DNA of 64,000 nt from Leeia speluncae (GCF_020564625.1 NZ_JAJBZT010000012.1:1-64000); one strand, 5' to 3'. Numbered from the stretch's first letter, positions 51,498 through 61,509 are shown. The notes: generated by a model from the sequence alone, not told the origin. Translations and numbers: made by a program.

Positions 51498-52265
51498 TTA
51501 GTTAATGGCGATGTTGTAATCAAAGTACTTTTTCATCAATTTCTGGAACGTACCTTTTTTCTTTACCTGCTCAAACGCACTATTCAATGCTTGCGTTAAC
51601 TGCACGTCTTCTTTGCGAACAGCAATGCCGATCCCAACGCCAAGCAGCGGATCTTTTACTGCTGGGCCAGCAAAAGAAAAGCCCTTCCCTTCTGGCTTTT
51701 TGATAAAGCCATCCATTGCGGTACTGGCTTCTACAATCGTTCCATCTAAACGTCCACTCGCTAAATCATTAAATGCGACATTTTGGTCTTCATACGATTG
51801 CACCTGCACACCATTTGTTTTCAGACGCTGATTGGCAAAATCTTCTTGGATAGAACCTCTAAGTACACCAATGACTTTGCCCTTTAATGCTGCAGCGGTT
51901 GGTGTTAGCGCACTCCCCTTTGGGGCAACCAAATAAGTCGGGCTGTGATACAAAGGATTGGTGAAGTTAACTACTTTTTTTCTTTTTTCGGTGATACTGA
52001 TGGCAGAATTAATCGCATCAAATTTTTTTGCTTGTAACGCAGGAATGAGTCCATCAAACGGGCTTTCTACCCATGTACATTTCGCTTTTAACTCTGCACA
52101 TAATGCATTTCCTAGTTCAATATCAAAACCAGTCAACTTACCTTGCGCATCTTTAAATTCAAACGGGGGATACGCAGCCTCTACCCCAAATCGAATTTCT
52201 TTGATCGCATCTGCATTACTGCCAAACGAATAGCCTAGTAGACAAAGTAAAAACAGCTTTTTCAT
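51498..52265 (-). CDS. Periplasmic amino-acid-binding protein (ABC uptake)
   Basis: The 255-residue protein starts with a signal peptide (MKKLFLLCLLGYSFGSNADA) and has the SBP_bac_3 fold: FGVEAAYPPFEFKDAQGKLT, GFDIELGNALCAELK, DAINSAISITEKRKKVV and GVLRGSIQEDFAN. It resembles Arg/Lys/His/ornithine or opine binding proteins. The matching permeases and ATPase are encoded in the divergent operon at 53707-55924. It lies 30 bp after the deacylase gene and before the cyclodeaminase. Confidence 0.9.
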   Translation of the reverse strand: MKKLFLLCLLGYSFGSNADAIKEIRFGVEAAYPPFEFKDAQGKLTGFDIELGNALCAELKAKCTWVESPFDGLIPALQAKKFDAINSAISITEKRKKVVNFTNPLYHSPTYLVAPKGSALTPTAAALKGKVIGVLRGSIQEDFANQRLKTNGVQVQSYEDQNVAFNDLASGRLDGTIVEASTAMDGFIKKPEGKGFSFAGPAVKDPLLGVGIGIAVRKEDVQLTQALNSAFEQVKKKGTFQKLMKKYFDYNIAIN

Positions 52266-52295
52266 TTACAACTCTCCCACTCAACTTAAAAAGCA

Positions 52296-53444
52296 TTAAA
52301 AATTGTGCAACAACTTACCCGTAACACGATTAGTAAGCGGCTGCTCTCCAGCGACTAGTGCAATTCGCTGTCCCACTCTGACCAACTTAATATGATGTTG
52401 GACAACAATGATTCCTGATGTTTGGCTAAAAATTGGGATCCGCTTAGCATCAATCCCTCCGTCGATGGGGATTACCTCTCCAATCAATGCTTGTGCAGAA
52501 ACTAATTCACCAAGCTTTTTATGGAATACCAATACTCCAGTTGCTGGCGCAATAATGTGTGCAACCCCTTCTAGGGGATAAATCTTTACAGGGGTTTCAG
52601 GCTTGATTAATTTTGATGGAGGAAGCGCGTCTTTACTCAGAATGCCCTCTGCAATTAAGAATCGAATGATTCCATAGGCGTCTTCAAGCGCTTGTGCATC
52701 AGAAACATCTGTTTGACCACGTAACTCAATGGTTGCAGAGAAGCCTTGATGCTGTTCATCTACTAAACCCGCTCTGCGAAGCAGTTTCCATGGTTTTGCA
52801 TAACTTTCATCAAACGGTTTTCCACCGGCCTCCTCTTCAAGGAAGACGGTTTTTACGTTGACACAAGAGGCGAGTCGTTCTGCACGCTCCTGTTGATCAG
52901 TTGCACTATAAATATGCAGGATACTTCCTGTGTCGCAATGAAGATCTAACACAATGTCATGTCTAAAAGCCTCTTTTAGCAGTTCAAGTTTATTTGCGGC
53001 GACAGGATCAAGAGTCCCTTCTTGGTCTAATAAGCTAATGAACCATTCTTTAAAACCAGCTATATCGTTCCACTCAAATGCAATTTTGGTCAGCTCTTTA
53101 GAGACCTTGTCGTAAATACAGGGGTAGTTACGATTAAAGTTCTCGCCGTTATCGAGATTAAACCTTCCAACTACGTGCCCAAATATCTTCTGCGCCATCC
53201 CAATTGGATTAGCAAATGGCACTAAAACGATCCGGCCCAAGATTTTATTTTGCTTGTCCAGTTCATTTAGCAAGTTGCCAAGATGATTCATTACCAATAA
53301 GCCAGGATGTTCATCAGCATGAATACCCGCATGAATGTAGGCACTTTTAAGCGTTCTGGTACCAATAAATTCATGCAGCTTAAGAAAATAGCTTGCACCT
53401 GGCGCTACTGCGGGGAGTTGAATACTTTTAGATCGATAAGCCAT
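52296..53444 (-). CDS. Succinylglutamate desuccinylase/aspartoacylase-family (M14-like) deacylase
   Basis: The 382-residue protein is a zinc hydrolase of the AstE/AspA group. Zinc ligands are in HAGIHADEHPG (His and Glu, about residues 39-49) and VLDLHCDTGS (His, about 165-174), and the catalytic Glu in ATIELRGQ. The C-terminal ~90 residues form a small beta domain (HIIAPATGVLVFHKKLGE) common in this subgroup. It would remove an acyl group from an N-acyl amino acid inside the cell. It is the first gene of the leftward operon, and its start region faces the ABC operon. Confidence 0.88.
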   Translation of the reverse strand: MAYRSKSIQLPAVAPGASYFLKLHEFIGTRTLKSAYIHAGIHADEHPGLLVMNHLGNLLNELDKQNKILGRIVLVPFANPIGMAQKIFGHVVGRFNLDNGENFNRNYPCIYDKVSKELTKIAFEWNDIAGFKEWFISLLDQEGTLDPVAANKLELLKEAFRHDIVLDLHCDTGSILHIYSATDQQERAERLASCVNVKTVFLEEEAGGKPFDESYAKPWKLLRRAGLVDEQHQGFSATIELRGQTDVSDAQALEDAYGIIRFLIAEGILSKDALPPSKLIKPETPVKIYPLEGVAHIIAPATGVLVFHKKLGELVSAQALIGEVIPIDGGIDAKRIPIFSQTSGIIVVQHHIKLVRVGQRIALVAGEQPLTNRVTGKLLHNF

Positions 53445-53475
53445 TTCTCAACCTCAAAAACATACATTTAAATCC

Positions 53476-53505
53476 AATATAGACTTTTAGTATATTTCGT
53501 GTCAA
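53476..53505 (-). promoter_or_regulatory. Predicted leftward sigma-70 promoter of the deacylase operon
   Basis: Read on the minus strand: TTGACA (53505-53500), an 18-base spacer, and TATATT (53481-53476), about 30 bp upstream of the deacylase start. The end of the spacer plus -10 reads GTCTATAT, which recurs in the opposite promoter. Confidence 0.6.
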
Positions 53506-53618
53506 CAGATTTATGTTTGAGAAAACCAGTCGGCTTTAAGAAGTTTTTTTCAGATCACCGAACGCTAGCAAAACGAAAAATGGCTAATTGCATCACCAAA
53601 CTTAGCGGCAACTATTGA

Positions 53619-53646
53619 TTGACATCATAGACTCTTTGTCTATATC
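53619..53646 (+). promoter_or_regulatory. Predicted rightward promoter of the ABC transporter operon with internal palindrome
   Basis: TTGACA (53619-53624), 16 bases, and TATATC (53641-53646). The spacer holds the inverted repeat TAGAC-TCTTT-GTCTA (53628-53642), and GTCTATAT overlaps the -10, as in the leftward promoter 115 bp away. A common regulator of both operons is likely. Confidence 0.55.
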
Positions 53647-53706
53647 GTATATTTTAGTACACAAACAGTGGTTAATAACTAGAAGTGGAAAAGAGGAAAA
53701 ACAAGA

Positions 53707-54396
53707 ATGTTTCTATATGGCTATAGCAGTTTGTTATGGGAGGGGACAAAGCTAACAATTTCGTTATCTGCTTTGTCTTTGATGGTTGCATTTGTCATTG
53801 GGTTAGGAGGTGCACTAGCAAAAACCTCTTCAAACCGCATGATGAGAAGTCTAGGTTATTTCTATACAACGGTAGTTAGAGGAATTCCAGATCTAGTATT
53901 GATGCTCTTACTGTTTTACAGCGGTCAAATTTGGTTGAATCACTTCACTAGTTGGCTGGGAATGAAGCAAATTGACATCAACCCTTTCATGGCTGGGGTG
54001 ATTACTATTGGCTTTATTTATGGCGCCTATTTTACTGAAACGTTCAGAGGTGCTTTCTTATCGATTCAAAAAGGCCAAATCGAAGCGGGACAAGCATTTG
54101 GGATGAGTCGTCAAAAAGTATTCTGGCGGATCATGTTCCCATTAATGATGCGTTTTGCCTTGCCTGGGATTGGGAATAATTGGCAAGTATTGCTAAAAAG
54201 CACCGCCCTTGTTTCCATCATCGGACTAGCCGATGTCGTCAAACTCGCATCAGATGCCGGTAAAGCAACTTTTCATATGTTCTTCTTTACCTTAATCACG
54301 GCAGCAATCTATCTACTCTTAACCACCCTATCGAATTTGATTTTACGTCTCCTTGATAAAAAGTATTCAGTTGGGACTCGAGGAGCAAATCTATGA
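53707..54396 (+). CDS. ABC amino acid permease, HisQ/OccQ type
   Basis: The 229-residue inner-membrane permease has several hydrophobic helices and the polar-amino-acid family motifs: SLLWEGTKLTISLSALSLMV near the N-terminus, TVVRGIPDLVLMLLLFY, GAYFTETFRGAFLSIQKGQIEAG, and the EAA loop that contacts the ATPase (EAGQAFGMSRQKVFWRIMFP). Its last codon overlaps the next permease gene by four bases (ATGA). With that permease, the ATPase and the binding protein it forms one importer. Confidence 0.92.
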   Translation: MFLYGYSSLLWEGTKLTISLSALSLMVAFVIGLGGALAKTSSNRMMRSLGYFYTTVVRGIPDLVLMLLLFYSGQIWLNHFTSWLGMKQIDINPFMAGVITIGFIYGAYFTETFRGAFLSIQKGQIEAGQAFGMSRQKVFWRIMFPLMMRFALPGIGNNWQVLLKSTALVSIIGLADVVKLASDAGKATFHMFFFTLITAAIYLLLTTLSNLILRLLDKKYSVGTRGANL

Positions 54397-55121
54397 TTTC
54401 CCCATTATTAGAAATTATCTCAAGCTATTGGCAGACATATCTCTGGACGGATGGCAGCCAATTGACGGGCCTAGCGGTCACGATGTGGCTGCTTATTCTG
54501 TCTATTTTCTTTGGCTTCATCTGCTCAATTCCACTTGCAGTGGCCAGAGTATCTAAGCAATGGTGGCTTTCAAAACCAGTATGGTTATACACATACATCT
54601 TTCGGGGAACGCCACTGTATGTGCAATTACTCTTAATTTACTCTGGCTTGTATGGTTTAGCGTTTGTTAAAGGAAATGTGCATTTAGATGCATTCTTTAG
54701 AAGTGGTTTTAATTGCACTATTTTGGCATTTGTCCTGAATACTTGCGCGTACACAACCGAGATATTTGCAGGAGCTATTAAAGCAACGCCTTACGGGGAA
54801 GTTGAAGCAGCAATGTCTTATGGCATGTCTAAATTTAATGCGTATCGAAGAATTATCTTACCTTCTGCGCTAAGACGAGCATTACCCGCCTACAGCAACG
54901 AAGTCATTTTCATGTTGCATTCCACACCAATTGCATTCACCGCGACCGTACCAGACTTGTTAAAAGTAGCTCGAGATGCAAATGCAGCGACATACCGTTC
55001 GTTCGAAGCATTTGGCCTTGCCGCACTTTTATACCTTGTAGTTACTTTTAGTATCGTTTTTCTATTTCGGCATGCAGAACGTAGATTTTTAGCTCATCTC
55101 GCCCCCCGAAAAGCCAAATAA
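54393..55121 (+). CDS. ABC amino acid permease, HisM/OccM type
   Basis: The 242-residue permease has the paired subunit pattern: MWLLILSIFFGFICSIPLAVA, YIFRGTPLYVQLLLIYSGLY, NTCAYTTEIFAGAIKATPYGE and the EAA loop EAAMSYGMSKFNAYRRIILP. It overlaps the previous permease by four bases and is followed 36 bp later by the ATPase. The HisM-like signature favours transport of basic amino acids or opines. Confidence 0.92.
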   Translation: MISPLLEIISSYWQTYLWTDGSQLTGLAVTMWLLILSIFFGFICSIPLAVARVSKQWWLSKPVWLYTYIFRGTPLYVQLLLIYSGLYGLAFVKGNVHLDAFFRSGFNCTILAFVLNTCAYTTEIFAGAIKATPYGEVEAAMSYGMSKFNAYRRIILPSALRRALPAYSNEVIFMLHSTPIAFTATVPDLLKVARDANAATYRSFEAFGLAALLYLVVTFSIVFLFRHAERRFLAHLAPRKAK

Positions 55122-55156
55122 ATCATCACCTAATAATATATAGATAGAGGTTAGAC

Positions 55157-55924
55157 ATGACATACAAGTTAAAAGTGAACGATCTTCATAAAAAGTATGG
55201 AAATCATGAGGTGCTGAAAGGCGTTTCTTTGCGTGCGAAAAGAGGAGATGTAATTAGCATCATCGGTTCTTCAGGTTCTGGGAAAAGCACATTCTTAAGA
55301 TGCATCAATTTTCTGGAACAACCCAGTGCAGGCAGCATTGAAGTAAATGGGGAAAGTATCGCCACTAGCCTAGATAAAAATGGCGATTTACGCGCATCTA
55401 ATGCTGCGCAATTGCAAAAAGTCCGCACAAAATTAGCCATGGTATTTCAGCACTTTAACCTTTGGTCTCATATGACCGTCTTAGAAAATATCATTGAAGG
55501 CCCCGTGCATGTGCTAGGCATTCCCAAAGAACTTGCAATCACTAATGCTAGAAAATATTTAGACAAAGTCGGTCTAAAAGATGCGGAAAATAAGTTTCCA
55601 GCACATATGTCTGGAGGTCAACAGCAACGGGTTGCTATCGCTAGAGCATTAGCGATGGAACCAGAAGTGATGTTGTTCGATGAACCAACCTCGGCACTCG
55701 ACCCTGAATTAGTTGGTGAAGTGCTTAAGGTCATGCAGAACCTTGCAGAAGAAGGTCGAACCATGATCGTTGTGACGCATGAGATGGGGTTTGCCAAGAA
55801 TGTTTCCAATCACGTGATCTTTTTACATCAAGGCAAAATTGAAGAAGAAGGCAGTCCTGCTGCAGTTTTTGAAAACACAAGAAGCGACAGACTAAAACAA
55901 TTTTTATCTGGCAGCCTGAAATAA
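55157..55924 (+). CDS. ABC transporter ATPase, HisP/OccP/AotP type
   Basis: The 255-residue ATPase has Walker [16 protein letters not shown], the Q-loop region [19 protein letters not shown], signature [15 protein letters not shown], Walker [15 protein letters not shown] and the H-loop VVTHEMGFA. The HFNLWSHMT variant is common in the HisP/OccP subgroup for basic amino acids and opines. It ends the transporter operon and is followed by a stem-loop. Confidence 0.95.
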   Translation: MTYKLKVNDLHKKYGNHEVLKGVSLRAKRGDVISIIGSSGSGKSTFLRCINFLEQPSAGSIEVNGESIATSLDKNGDLRASNAAQLQKVRTKLAMVFQHFNLWSHMTVLENIIEGPVHVLGIPKELAITNARKYLDKVGLKDAENKFPAHMSGGQQQRVAIARALAMEPEVMLFDEPTSALDPELVGEVLKVMQNLAEEGRTMIVVTHEMGFAKNVSNHVIFLHQGKIEEEGSPAAVFENTRSDRLKQFLSGSLK

Positions 55925-55931
55925 CGCTAAA

Positions 55932-55957
55932 GAGCATTTGGATTCTTCCAAATGCTC
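55932..55957 (+). terminator. Stem-loop after the ABC ATPase gene
   Basis: GAGCATTTGG (55932-55941) pairs perfectly with CCAAATGCTC (55948-55957) around six bases. No T-run follows, so it may weaken rather than end transcription, or protect the mRNA 3' end. It separates the transporter genes from the GlxA-type regulator. Confidence 0.6.
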
Positions 55958-55982
55958 GAAAACTGTGACGCTACGATCAACA

Positions 55983-56966
55983 ATGAACGCGCTTGAACCC
56001 AATTCCCCACTGAAAATTGGTATTTTATTACTGCCACCTTGTTCGCTATTTGAAATTGCGGCAATCACCGAACCACTCTCCCGCATCAATCGACTAAGCG
56101 GAAGGAGACAGTGTGATTACTTTACAATTTCAACCGATGGAGAAGCTGTACAACTACATGGGGGAAACGTATGGAATGTTGATTTCAGCATCAAAAATAG
56201 TCCACTAGTAGATATTTTGTTTGTGCTTGCAGAAGATATTTCTATCAGCAGAAATGACCATTTAATTACCAGTTTCATCGGGCAAATCGCTAAACAAGAA
56301 AAAATCCTTTGCGGCATTCATCTTGGCTCTTGGTGGCTAGCAAAAGCGGGGGTATTGGATCAGTGCCGAGCAACCATTCATTGGACAGAACAAGAAAGGT
56401 TCTGTGAAGAATTCAACAAAATTATAGTCACGTCTAGTTTGTATGAAATTGACAATCAGAGAATGACTTGTGCAGGCGGCTCCTGCAGCCTCGACCTGCT
56501 ACTGCATCTCATTCATATTCAATTTAGCAGCGAACTAGCTGGAAAAGTAGCCGAACAACTGTGCATTGAGCGAATTAGAGATAAAAATGAAAAACAGCGT
56601 ATTCCTCTGCAAAATATTATTGGACCAACTCAGCCTAAGCTGACAGAGGCAGTCATGCTAATGGAAGCCAATTTAGAAGAACCACTCACCACTTTAGACA
56701 TCGCCACCTATGTTGGACTTTCTAAACGACAATTAGAAAGACTCTTTAAGCAATACTTAAACTGTGTTCCTTCTAAATATTATCTAGACCTAAGACTCAA
56801 TCGTGCACGGCATCTTTTGTTAACGACAAGTAAGTCTATCGTACAGATTGGCTTAATATGCGGTTTTTCTAGCGGCCCACACTTTTCAAGTGCATATAAA
56901 ATGAACTTTGGCATAACGCCTAGAGATGAAAGGCAGGTTAGGTTTATTTCATCCCCTCAGATATGA
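55983..56966 (+). CDS. GlxA-family (DJ-1/PfpI + AraC) transcriptional regulator
   Basis: The 327-residue protein has an N-terminal DJ-1/PfpI-like amidotransferase-fold sensor (about 10-195) and a C-terminal AraC HTH pair (about 225-320; PLTTLDIATYVGLSKRQLERLFK, then IVQIGLICGFSSGPHFSSAYK). In the sensor, the usual nucleophile-elbow Cys is replaced: LCGIHLGSWWLA. The start at 55983 is preferred over a TTG at 55938, which would lie inside the stem-loop. It is on the same strand as the transporter and probably activates one or both divergent operons. Confidence 0.88.
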   Translation: MNALEPNSPLKIGILLLPPCSLFEIAAITEPLSRINRLSGRRQCDYFTISTDGEAVQLHGGNVWNVDFSIKNSPLVDILFVLAEDISISRNDHLITSFIGQIAKQEKILCGIHLGSWWLAKAGVLDQCRATIHWTEQERFCEEFNKIIVTSSLYEIDNQRMTCAGGSCSLDLLLHLIHIQFSSELAGKVAEQLCIERIRDKNEKQRIPLQNIIGPTQPKLTEAVMLMEANLEEPLTTLDIATYVGLSKRQLERLFKQYLNCVPSKYYLDLRLNRARHLLLTTSKSIVQIGLICGFSSGPHFSSAYKMNFGITPRDERQVRFISSPQI

Positions 56967-57058
56967 CTCGAATAATGGTCGGGCTATCTAACATATGCGT
57001 GTTAATAAATATTGAAAAACAAGCATTGTATTATTTTTTATAACTAGCAAATTATCAG

Positions 57059-57811
57059 CTATTTAATGCTAAATATAAAATATTTATAAGACATTTGGTC
57101 GTATTCACCACTAGCCTGAATCTGATCAATTGCTTTGTTAATTCTATTTATTAAAGTAACATTTTTTAGGTTTACAGCGACTCCCTCACCATCACCTTGG
57201 ATTTTTTTATCACGAACAGGTGAACCTATAAACTCAAAGTTTTTACCCGCACTTGTCTTTAAGAAGCCTTCATAAGTTGAAACCATATCATTGAAGATGG
57301 CATCAACACGGCTCTCAGCTAAAGCAGCGTATAACTCTTTCTGAGTATTAAACCCAACCGATTTGATTGTCGGAAAACGCTCTTTGACAATCTTTTCATA
57401 AATAGTGCCACTCTGGTAAGCAACTACCTTATCTTTTAGATCCATTTGCGTGATATAAGTAGACAGAAACTGCTTCTTCTTGGCTGCAAAACTTGCGGCC
57501 AAATGGGTATAGGGATGACTAAATAATATTAGCTTCTTTCTTTCCTCTGTTATTGAGATCAATGAAACAGCAACATCAATATCTCCATTCTCAACAGATT
57601 TAATCATATTTACCCATGGAACTTGCTTTAGTTGGCATTTAGCATTGATAATTTCACATATGCGTTTTGCAAAATCGACATTAAAACCCTTTAATTGATT
57701 ATTCTCAACATAATCAAATGGTGGGAACTCACCTTGAATTCCAATTTTCAATATTTCTGAATGCGAAAAAATAGGTAAAATACTTAAAATAATAAAGAAT
57801 ATCTTTTTCAT
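57059..57811 (-). CDS. Second periplasmic amino-acid-binding protein
   Basis: The 250-residue protein has a signal peptide (MKKIFFIILSILPIFSHS) and the SBP_bac_3 fold: GIQGEFPPFDYVENNQLKG, FNVDFAKRICEIINAKC and VAVSLISITEERKKLILF. It is related to the binding protein at 51498 but distinct, and no permease or ATPase genes accompany it. It lies 50 bp downstream of a chemoreceptor gene on the same strand, so it may present its ligand to that receptor or share the nearby importer. Confidence 0.88.
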   Translation of the reverse strand: MKKIFFIILSILPIFSHSEILKIGIQGEFPPFDYVENNQLKGFNVDFAKRICEIINAKCQLKQVPWVNMIKSVENGDIDVAVSLISITEERKKLILFSHPYTHLAASFAAKKKQFLSTYITQMDLKDKVVAYQSGTIYEKIVKERFPTIKSVGFNTQKELYAALAESRVDAIFNDMVSTYEGFLKTSAGKNFEFIGSPVRDKKIQGDGEGVAVNLKNVTLINRINKAIDQIQASGEYDQMSYKYFIFSIK

Positions 57812-57860
57812 CTTTTATATCCTGATGTTAATCTAGGTGTTTTTATAATTATTAAAACAA

Positions 57861-59462
57861 TTAACTTGCTAATCGAAATTGAGAAACTGCACCACCTAGT
57901 TGATCAGCAACTTTAGCTAAAGTCACTGATTGCTCACGTGTGTTACTGGCAGCAACTGTGCTGTTATCTGCCATTAATTTAATCTGATTCATATCTGATA
58001 CTAACTTTTCACACACTTCACTTTGCTCATTTACAGCTGTATTAATTTGGTCTGTCGATTGATTAGTTTCTAATGCAGACTTAGTGGTTTCTTCCAAAGC
58101 ATGAATAACTGTTTTAGAAGAGCTATCGATATTCGAAATAATCTTGCGTCCTTTTTCAGAAACCTCTTCTACCTTGTCATATTGCGAAGCAAGTTCCTGA
58201 GTAATACGGTCAATATTATTAGCGGAACTAGATGACTTCTCTGCCAGCTTACGCACTTCATCCGCCACAACAGCAAAACCTCGGCCTTGTTCCCCTGCCC
58301 TTGCTGCCTCAATCGCGGCATTTAAAGCTAATAAATTCGTTTGCTCTGCGATCTCTCTCACTTCTTTTGTCATATTAGTAATGACCAACGTACGCTCGAC
58401 AAACCTTTGAATACACTCGCTCATTTCATTTACAACATTTTTTAATATCGCCAAATCTTGATTTAAATCCTGCATTCGTTGATCTCCACTTTTAGTAGAT
58501 TGCAAACTACCAGCAGCGGTTCGCGCTAACTCAGTCGCAACAGACGCCAACTGACTTGCATTGGCATTCATTTGTTGAATTTGTACGGAAATTAAGCCGA
58601 TTGCATTTGCTTGATTTCCAGCATTTTGATCTAACGCTCCAGATGAATTGATTAGATTTTTTGAGGATTCATCAACATGACTTGCGGCGACTCGAACTAA
58701 GGCAACGGCACCAGAAAGCTTTTCTACCATTTGGCCAAGTGCGGTCAATAATTGTCCCGTTTCATCATTACTATTCGATTGAAAGTGCAGATTGAGATTA
58801 CCCGCAGCGACTTCATTTGCTATCTCAACGGCATGATTCAACGGGGAAATGATGCTTTTTGTTACCCTATAACCAACAAATAGACTGATCAAAATTGCAA
58901 ATAAACTTGCCCCAAGCAACATGAAAATATCAAATTTAAATTTTTCATCAGCTTTTTTCGAACTTTGAAGAATTGCAGTAGATTTTTTTGCACGAATTAC
59001 ATTAATTTCATCCAGCAAAGTTTTCACGGATGGTTGAATTTGAAATTGATAGGTAACATTCGCATCAGGTAGATGATAGGTACTCATCATCTGGATGATT
59101 TCTTTTGCTTGTTTAATAAGCACTAGAGATGGAGGTTGGATTTTAGCCAACGACTCTTTTGGAAGAACGGTTAAGAGTTTCTGCAATCTAAGATAACTTG
59201 CCTCTAACTGTTGCCTACCATTCGAGATAAAGTCCATATTGGTTGCGGTAACTAGGTTGTGCGCTGATGCATCAAAACTTAGTATCTCAGCCTTAAAATC
59301 AGATAGCACTTTTGCTTCATTGCTTCTAATTGCTGCGTCCTTTAGTTCTTGATTAAGGGATAACTGATTCCACATGCTTACTGCCACAATACAAATGAGT
59401 GTCAATAAAACTACCGCAAAAGCATAGGTTAAACGCACTGCAATTCTTGATTGTTTAAGCAT
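57861..59462 (-). CDS. Methyl-accepting chemotaxis protein
   Basis: The protein has 533 residues from the ATG at 59462, which has GGGAGG just upstream; a frame open to 59597 is not a likely start. The layout is a first membrane helix (about 10-33), a helical periplasmic sensor domain (about 35-185), a second membrane helix (about 190-212), HAMP, and the signalling tip with [20 protein letters not shown] and [16 protein letters not shown]. The sensor looks like a four-helix bundle. The last residues are VSQFRLAS, without a CheR tether. It may sense the ligand of the adjacent binding protein. Confidence 0.93.
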   Translation of the reverse strand: MLKQSRIAVRLTYAFAVVLLTLICIVAVSMWNQLSLNQELKDAAIRSNEAKVLSDFKAEILSFDASAHNLVTATNMDFISNGRQQLEASYLRLQKLLTVLPKESLAKIQPPSLVLIKQAKEIIQMMSTYHLPDANVTYQFQIQPSVKTLLDEINVIRAKKSTAILQSSKKADEKFKFDIFMLLGASLFAILISLFVGYRVTKSIISPLNHAVEIANEVAAGNLNLHFQSNSNDETGQLLTALGQMVEKLSGAVALVRVAASHVDESSKNLINSSGALDQNAGNQANAIGLISVQIQQMNANASQLASVATELARTAAGSLQSTKSGDQRMQDLNQDLAILKNVVNEMSECIQRFVERTLVITNMTKEVREIAEQTNLLALNAAIEAARAGEQGRGFAVVADEVRKLAEKSSSSANNIDRITQELASQYDKVEEVSEKGRKIISNIDSSSKTVIHALEETTKSALETNQSTDQINTAVNEQSEVCEKLVSDMNQIKLMADNSTVAASNTREQSVTLAKVADQLGGAVSQFRLAS

Positions 59463-59941
59463 GTTGCCTCCCTCTTTTTTAGTTTTTTTATAACCTATTC
59501 TGTCTGATCGTAATTTCTGCCATCCACTTTTGCTTCGTTCTATGTAAAAGCAGCTAGGTAAATCTTTTGAAACCAAAGCGTACAACTGTACGCACACTTT
59601 ATTGAATCTAGAACCAACTTTACAAAAAATAATATATCATATTTTTTAAATTAAAAACCAAGTGCATTTTATTTTTATAACGGATAAATTGTATACATTA
59701 TTTTATAAGCAAAGTAATGCATATACCTAAGCGTCGTAGTGAAACTGATAAGAATAGATACGCTAGACCAACGAACAGGAAGGCGGCTCTAGATATGAAG
59801 CAAGTCAGAGCCATATAAGAAAGTTATGCGCAGATAAATGATAAATAAGAAGTTGTTAGCTGAAAAATAATGACTACTTCGTTAAAACATTTTGGAGGGG
59901 TGCCAAACAAGAACGGGAAACACTGCCTAACACCCTATTCC
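59463..59941. other. AT-rich intergenic region between chemoreceptor and agmatinase genes
   Basis: About 480 bases without a convincing gene. It contains the chemoreceptor ribosome site at its left end, long AT-rich stretches around 59620-59720 likely to hold the receptor promoter, and a GGCTCT...AGAGCC hairpin near 59784-59815. Nothing else is recognised. Confidence 0.4.
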
Positions 59942-60796
59942 TCATTTTCGTGATGAGCATTGCCGCTTGTCAGTTGTTGCATTTGATAGAATTCCTGCTG
60001 CAACTTCTTTCAATAACTTAGCGCCAACCATCGCTGTCTGGCCCTGATAATCTCGTGCCGGATTAAACTCAACAATATCTGCCCCGACGATTGGCGCCCT
60101 AATCGCATGTAAGCAACGGATGAGTTCTCTTACGCTCATTCCACCGGGTTCATAATGAGATATGCCTGGCGCAAATGCGGGATCTAAAACATCAAGATCA
60201 ATAGTTATATAAACAGCTCCACTAATATCCAAGTCTAAAAATTGCTCCCAATTTGTCATCTGAAAAATTTCTACGCCAAACTTTTCTGCTTGCTCATGCT
60301 GGTGCCCCGTAAGAGTACGAATCCCAACTTGAATTAATCTTGATGCAAGTCCTTCCTCCATTACCCTTGCAAATGGACTTGCATGTGACCAGCGGTTGTC
60401 GAGTAACTCATCATATAGATCTGGATGCGCGTCAAAATGAATAACAGTTAATTGATCATAATGTTTTTTAAATGCTCGTAAGATTGGATAAGAAATAGAA
60501 TGATCACCACCTAGTGAAATTAGGGGCACCTTTCTTGATAAAATCTTATCTACGCTACTCACAATTAATTCGAAGGCATCAGATTCATGCTCGGATGAAA
60601 TGGCAAGATTCCCTTCATCAACAATCAATCCACTCTTCCCTAGATTGACACCTTGCTCACTCCACCAGTTACTCGAATCACAAGCAAGCGCGCGACGGAT
60701 TACATCAGGTGCCTCTGCGGCACCTTGTAAATAGGAAGAATTAAAATCTAGCGGTATCCCAATTAAAGATACATAACCACCTACATGATTAATCAT
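59942..60796 (-). CDS. Agmatinase/arginase-family ureohydrolase
   Basis: The 284-residue protein is a manganese ureohydrolase. Metal ligands are seen in SLGGDHSISYPI, VIHFDAHPDLYD (Asp-x-His-x-Asp) and TIDLDVLDPAFAPG (Asp-x-Asp). It hydrolyses a guanidino compound such as agmatine, arginine or a guanidino acid to urea and an amine. The VLDPAFAPGxSxxEPGG stretch is shared by agmatinase-like members. It is divergent from an Lrp-type regulator across 227 bp, which probably controls it. The exact guanidino substrate is open. Confidence 0.88.
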   Translation of the reverse strand: MINHVGGYVSLIGIPLDFNSSYLQGAAEAPDVIRRALACDSSNWWSEQGVNLGKSGLIVDEGNLAISSEHESDAFELIVSSVDKILSRKVPLISLGGDHSISYPILRAFKKHYDQLTVIHFDAHPDLYDELLDNRWSHASPFARVMEEGLASRLIQVGIRTLTGHQHEQAEKFGVEIFQMTNWEQFLDLDISGAVYITIDLDVLDPAFAPGISHYEPGGMSVRELIRCLHAIRAPIVGADIVEFNPARDYQGQTAMVGAKLLKEVAAGILSNATTDKRQCSSRK

Positions 60797-61023
60797 TTAT
60801 AGCCCCTTCTGTTTCCCATCTTATGTTGTTAAGGGATGATACCCAAGACAGATAGATACCTTGAGAAAGCATAAGGGTATGCACTTACAATTTGTAGTGA
60901 TAATTCATCAAAAATATGTAATAAAACTCGACTTTATGTCGATAATTTCATACATTCTATATCAAATAAATTCCGCCAGACTTGCAAGAAGATGAGTCTG
61001 CTTATATTTGCTCCTTAGTTTAG

Positions 61024-61509
61024 ATGCTAAGCATATTGAAGAAAATACTGATGAAGTTCGCAAGACTCGACCAACTAGATGCTATTGATACCAAACTTAT
61101 CCAACTCCTCCAGGAAAATGGACGAGAGTCTGTAGCTGTTTTAGCTCGAAAATTAAGCATTGCCAGAACAACAGTGATAGCCCGTATTTCGAGACTAGAA
61201 GCCAATCAGGTCATCAAAGGATATAGCATTAGGTTAGGCAAAGAGGCAGCTGATAGTTACATCCAAGCTTTTGTTGGCGTCATCATCACTCCTAAACTGA
61301 TTAGGGAAGTGGAAGCAAAATTAATAAAAATTGCTGAAGTTCGGCTGCTATATGCAGTCAGCGGCGAATTTGATAATGTTTTACTGTTAAAGGCTGCAAC
61401 ACCAGAACGCCTCAATACAATTCTAGAAGAAATTGGCCTAATCGATGGTATTGAACGAACAACGACCTCGATCATTCTGTCTAAGAAAATAGAAAAGGAT
61501 CATTATTAA
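61024..61509 (+). CDS. Lrp/AsnC-family regulator divergent from the ureohydrolase
   Basis: The 161-residue protein has an N-terminal HTH (about 18-65; DTKLIQLLQENGRESVAVLA, then LSIARTTVIARISRLEA) and a RAM domain (LLYAVSGEFDNVLLLKAAT). The start may be ATG 61051 (nine codons later), which has a better ribosome site (GAAGAAA). The divergent placement implies control of the ureohydrolase gene in response to an amino acid or guanidino compound. The two Lrp proteins in the window (here and at 4402) are clearly different sequences. Confidence 0.88.
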   Translation: MLSILKKILMKFARLDQLDAIDTKLIQLLQENGRESVAVLARKLSIARTTVIARISRLEANQVIKGYSIRLGKEAADSYIQAFVGVIITPKLIREVEAKLIKIAEVRLLYAVSGEFDNVLLLKAATPERLNTILEEIGLIDGIERTTTSIILSKKIEKDHY

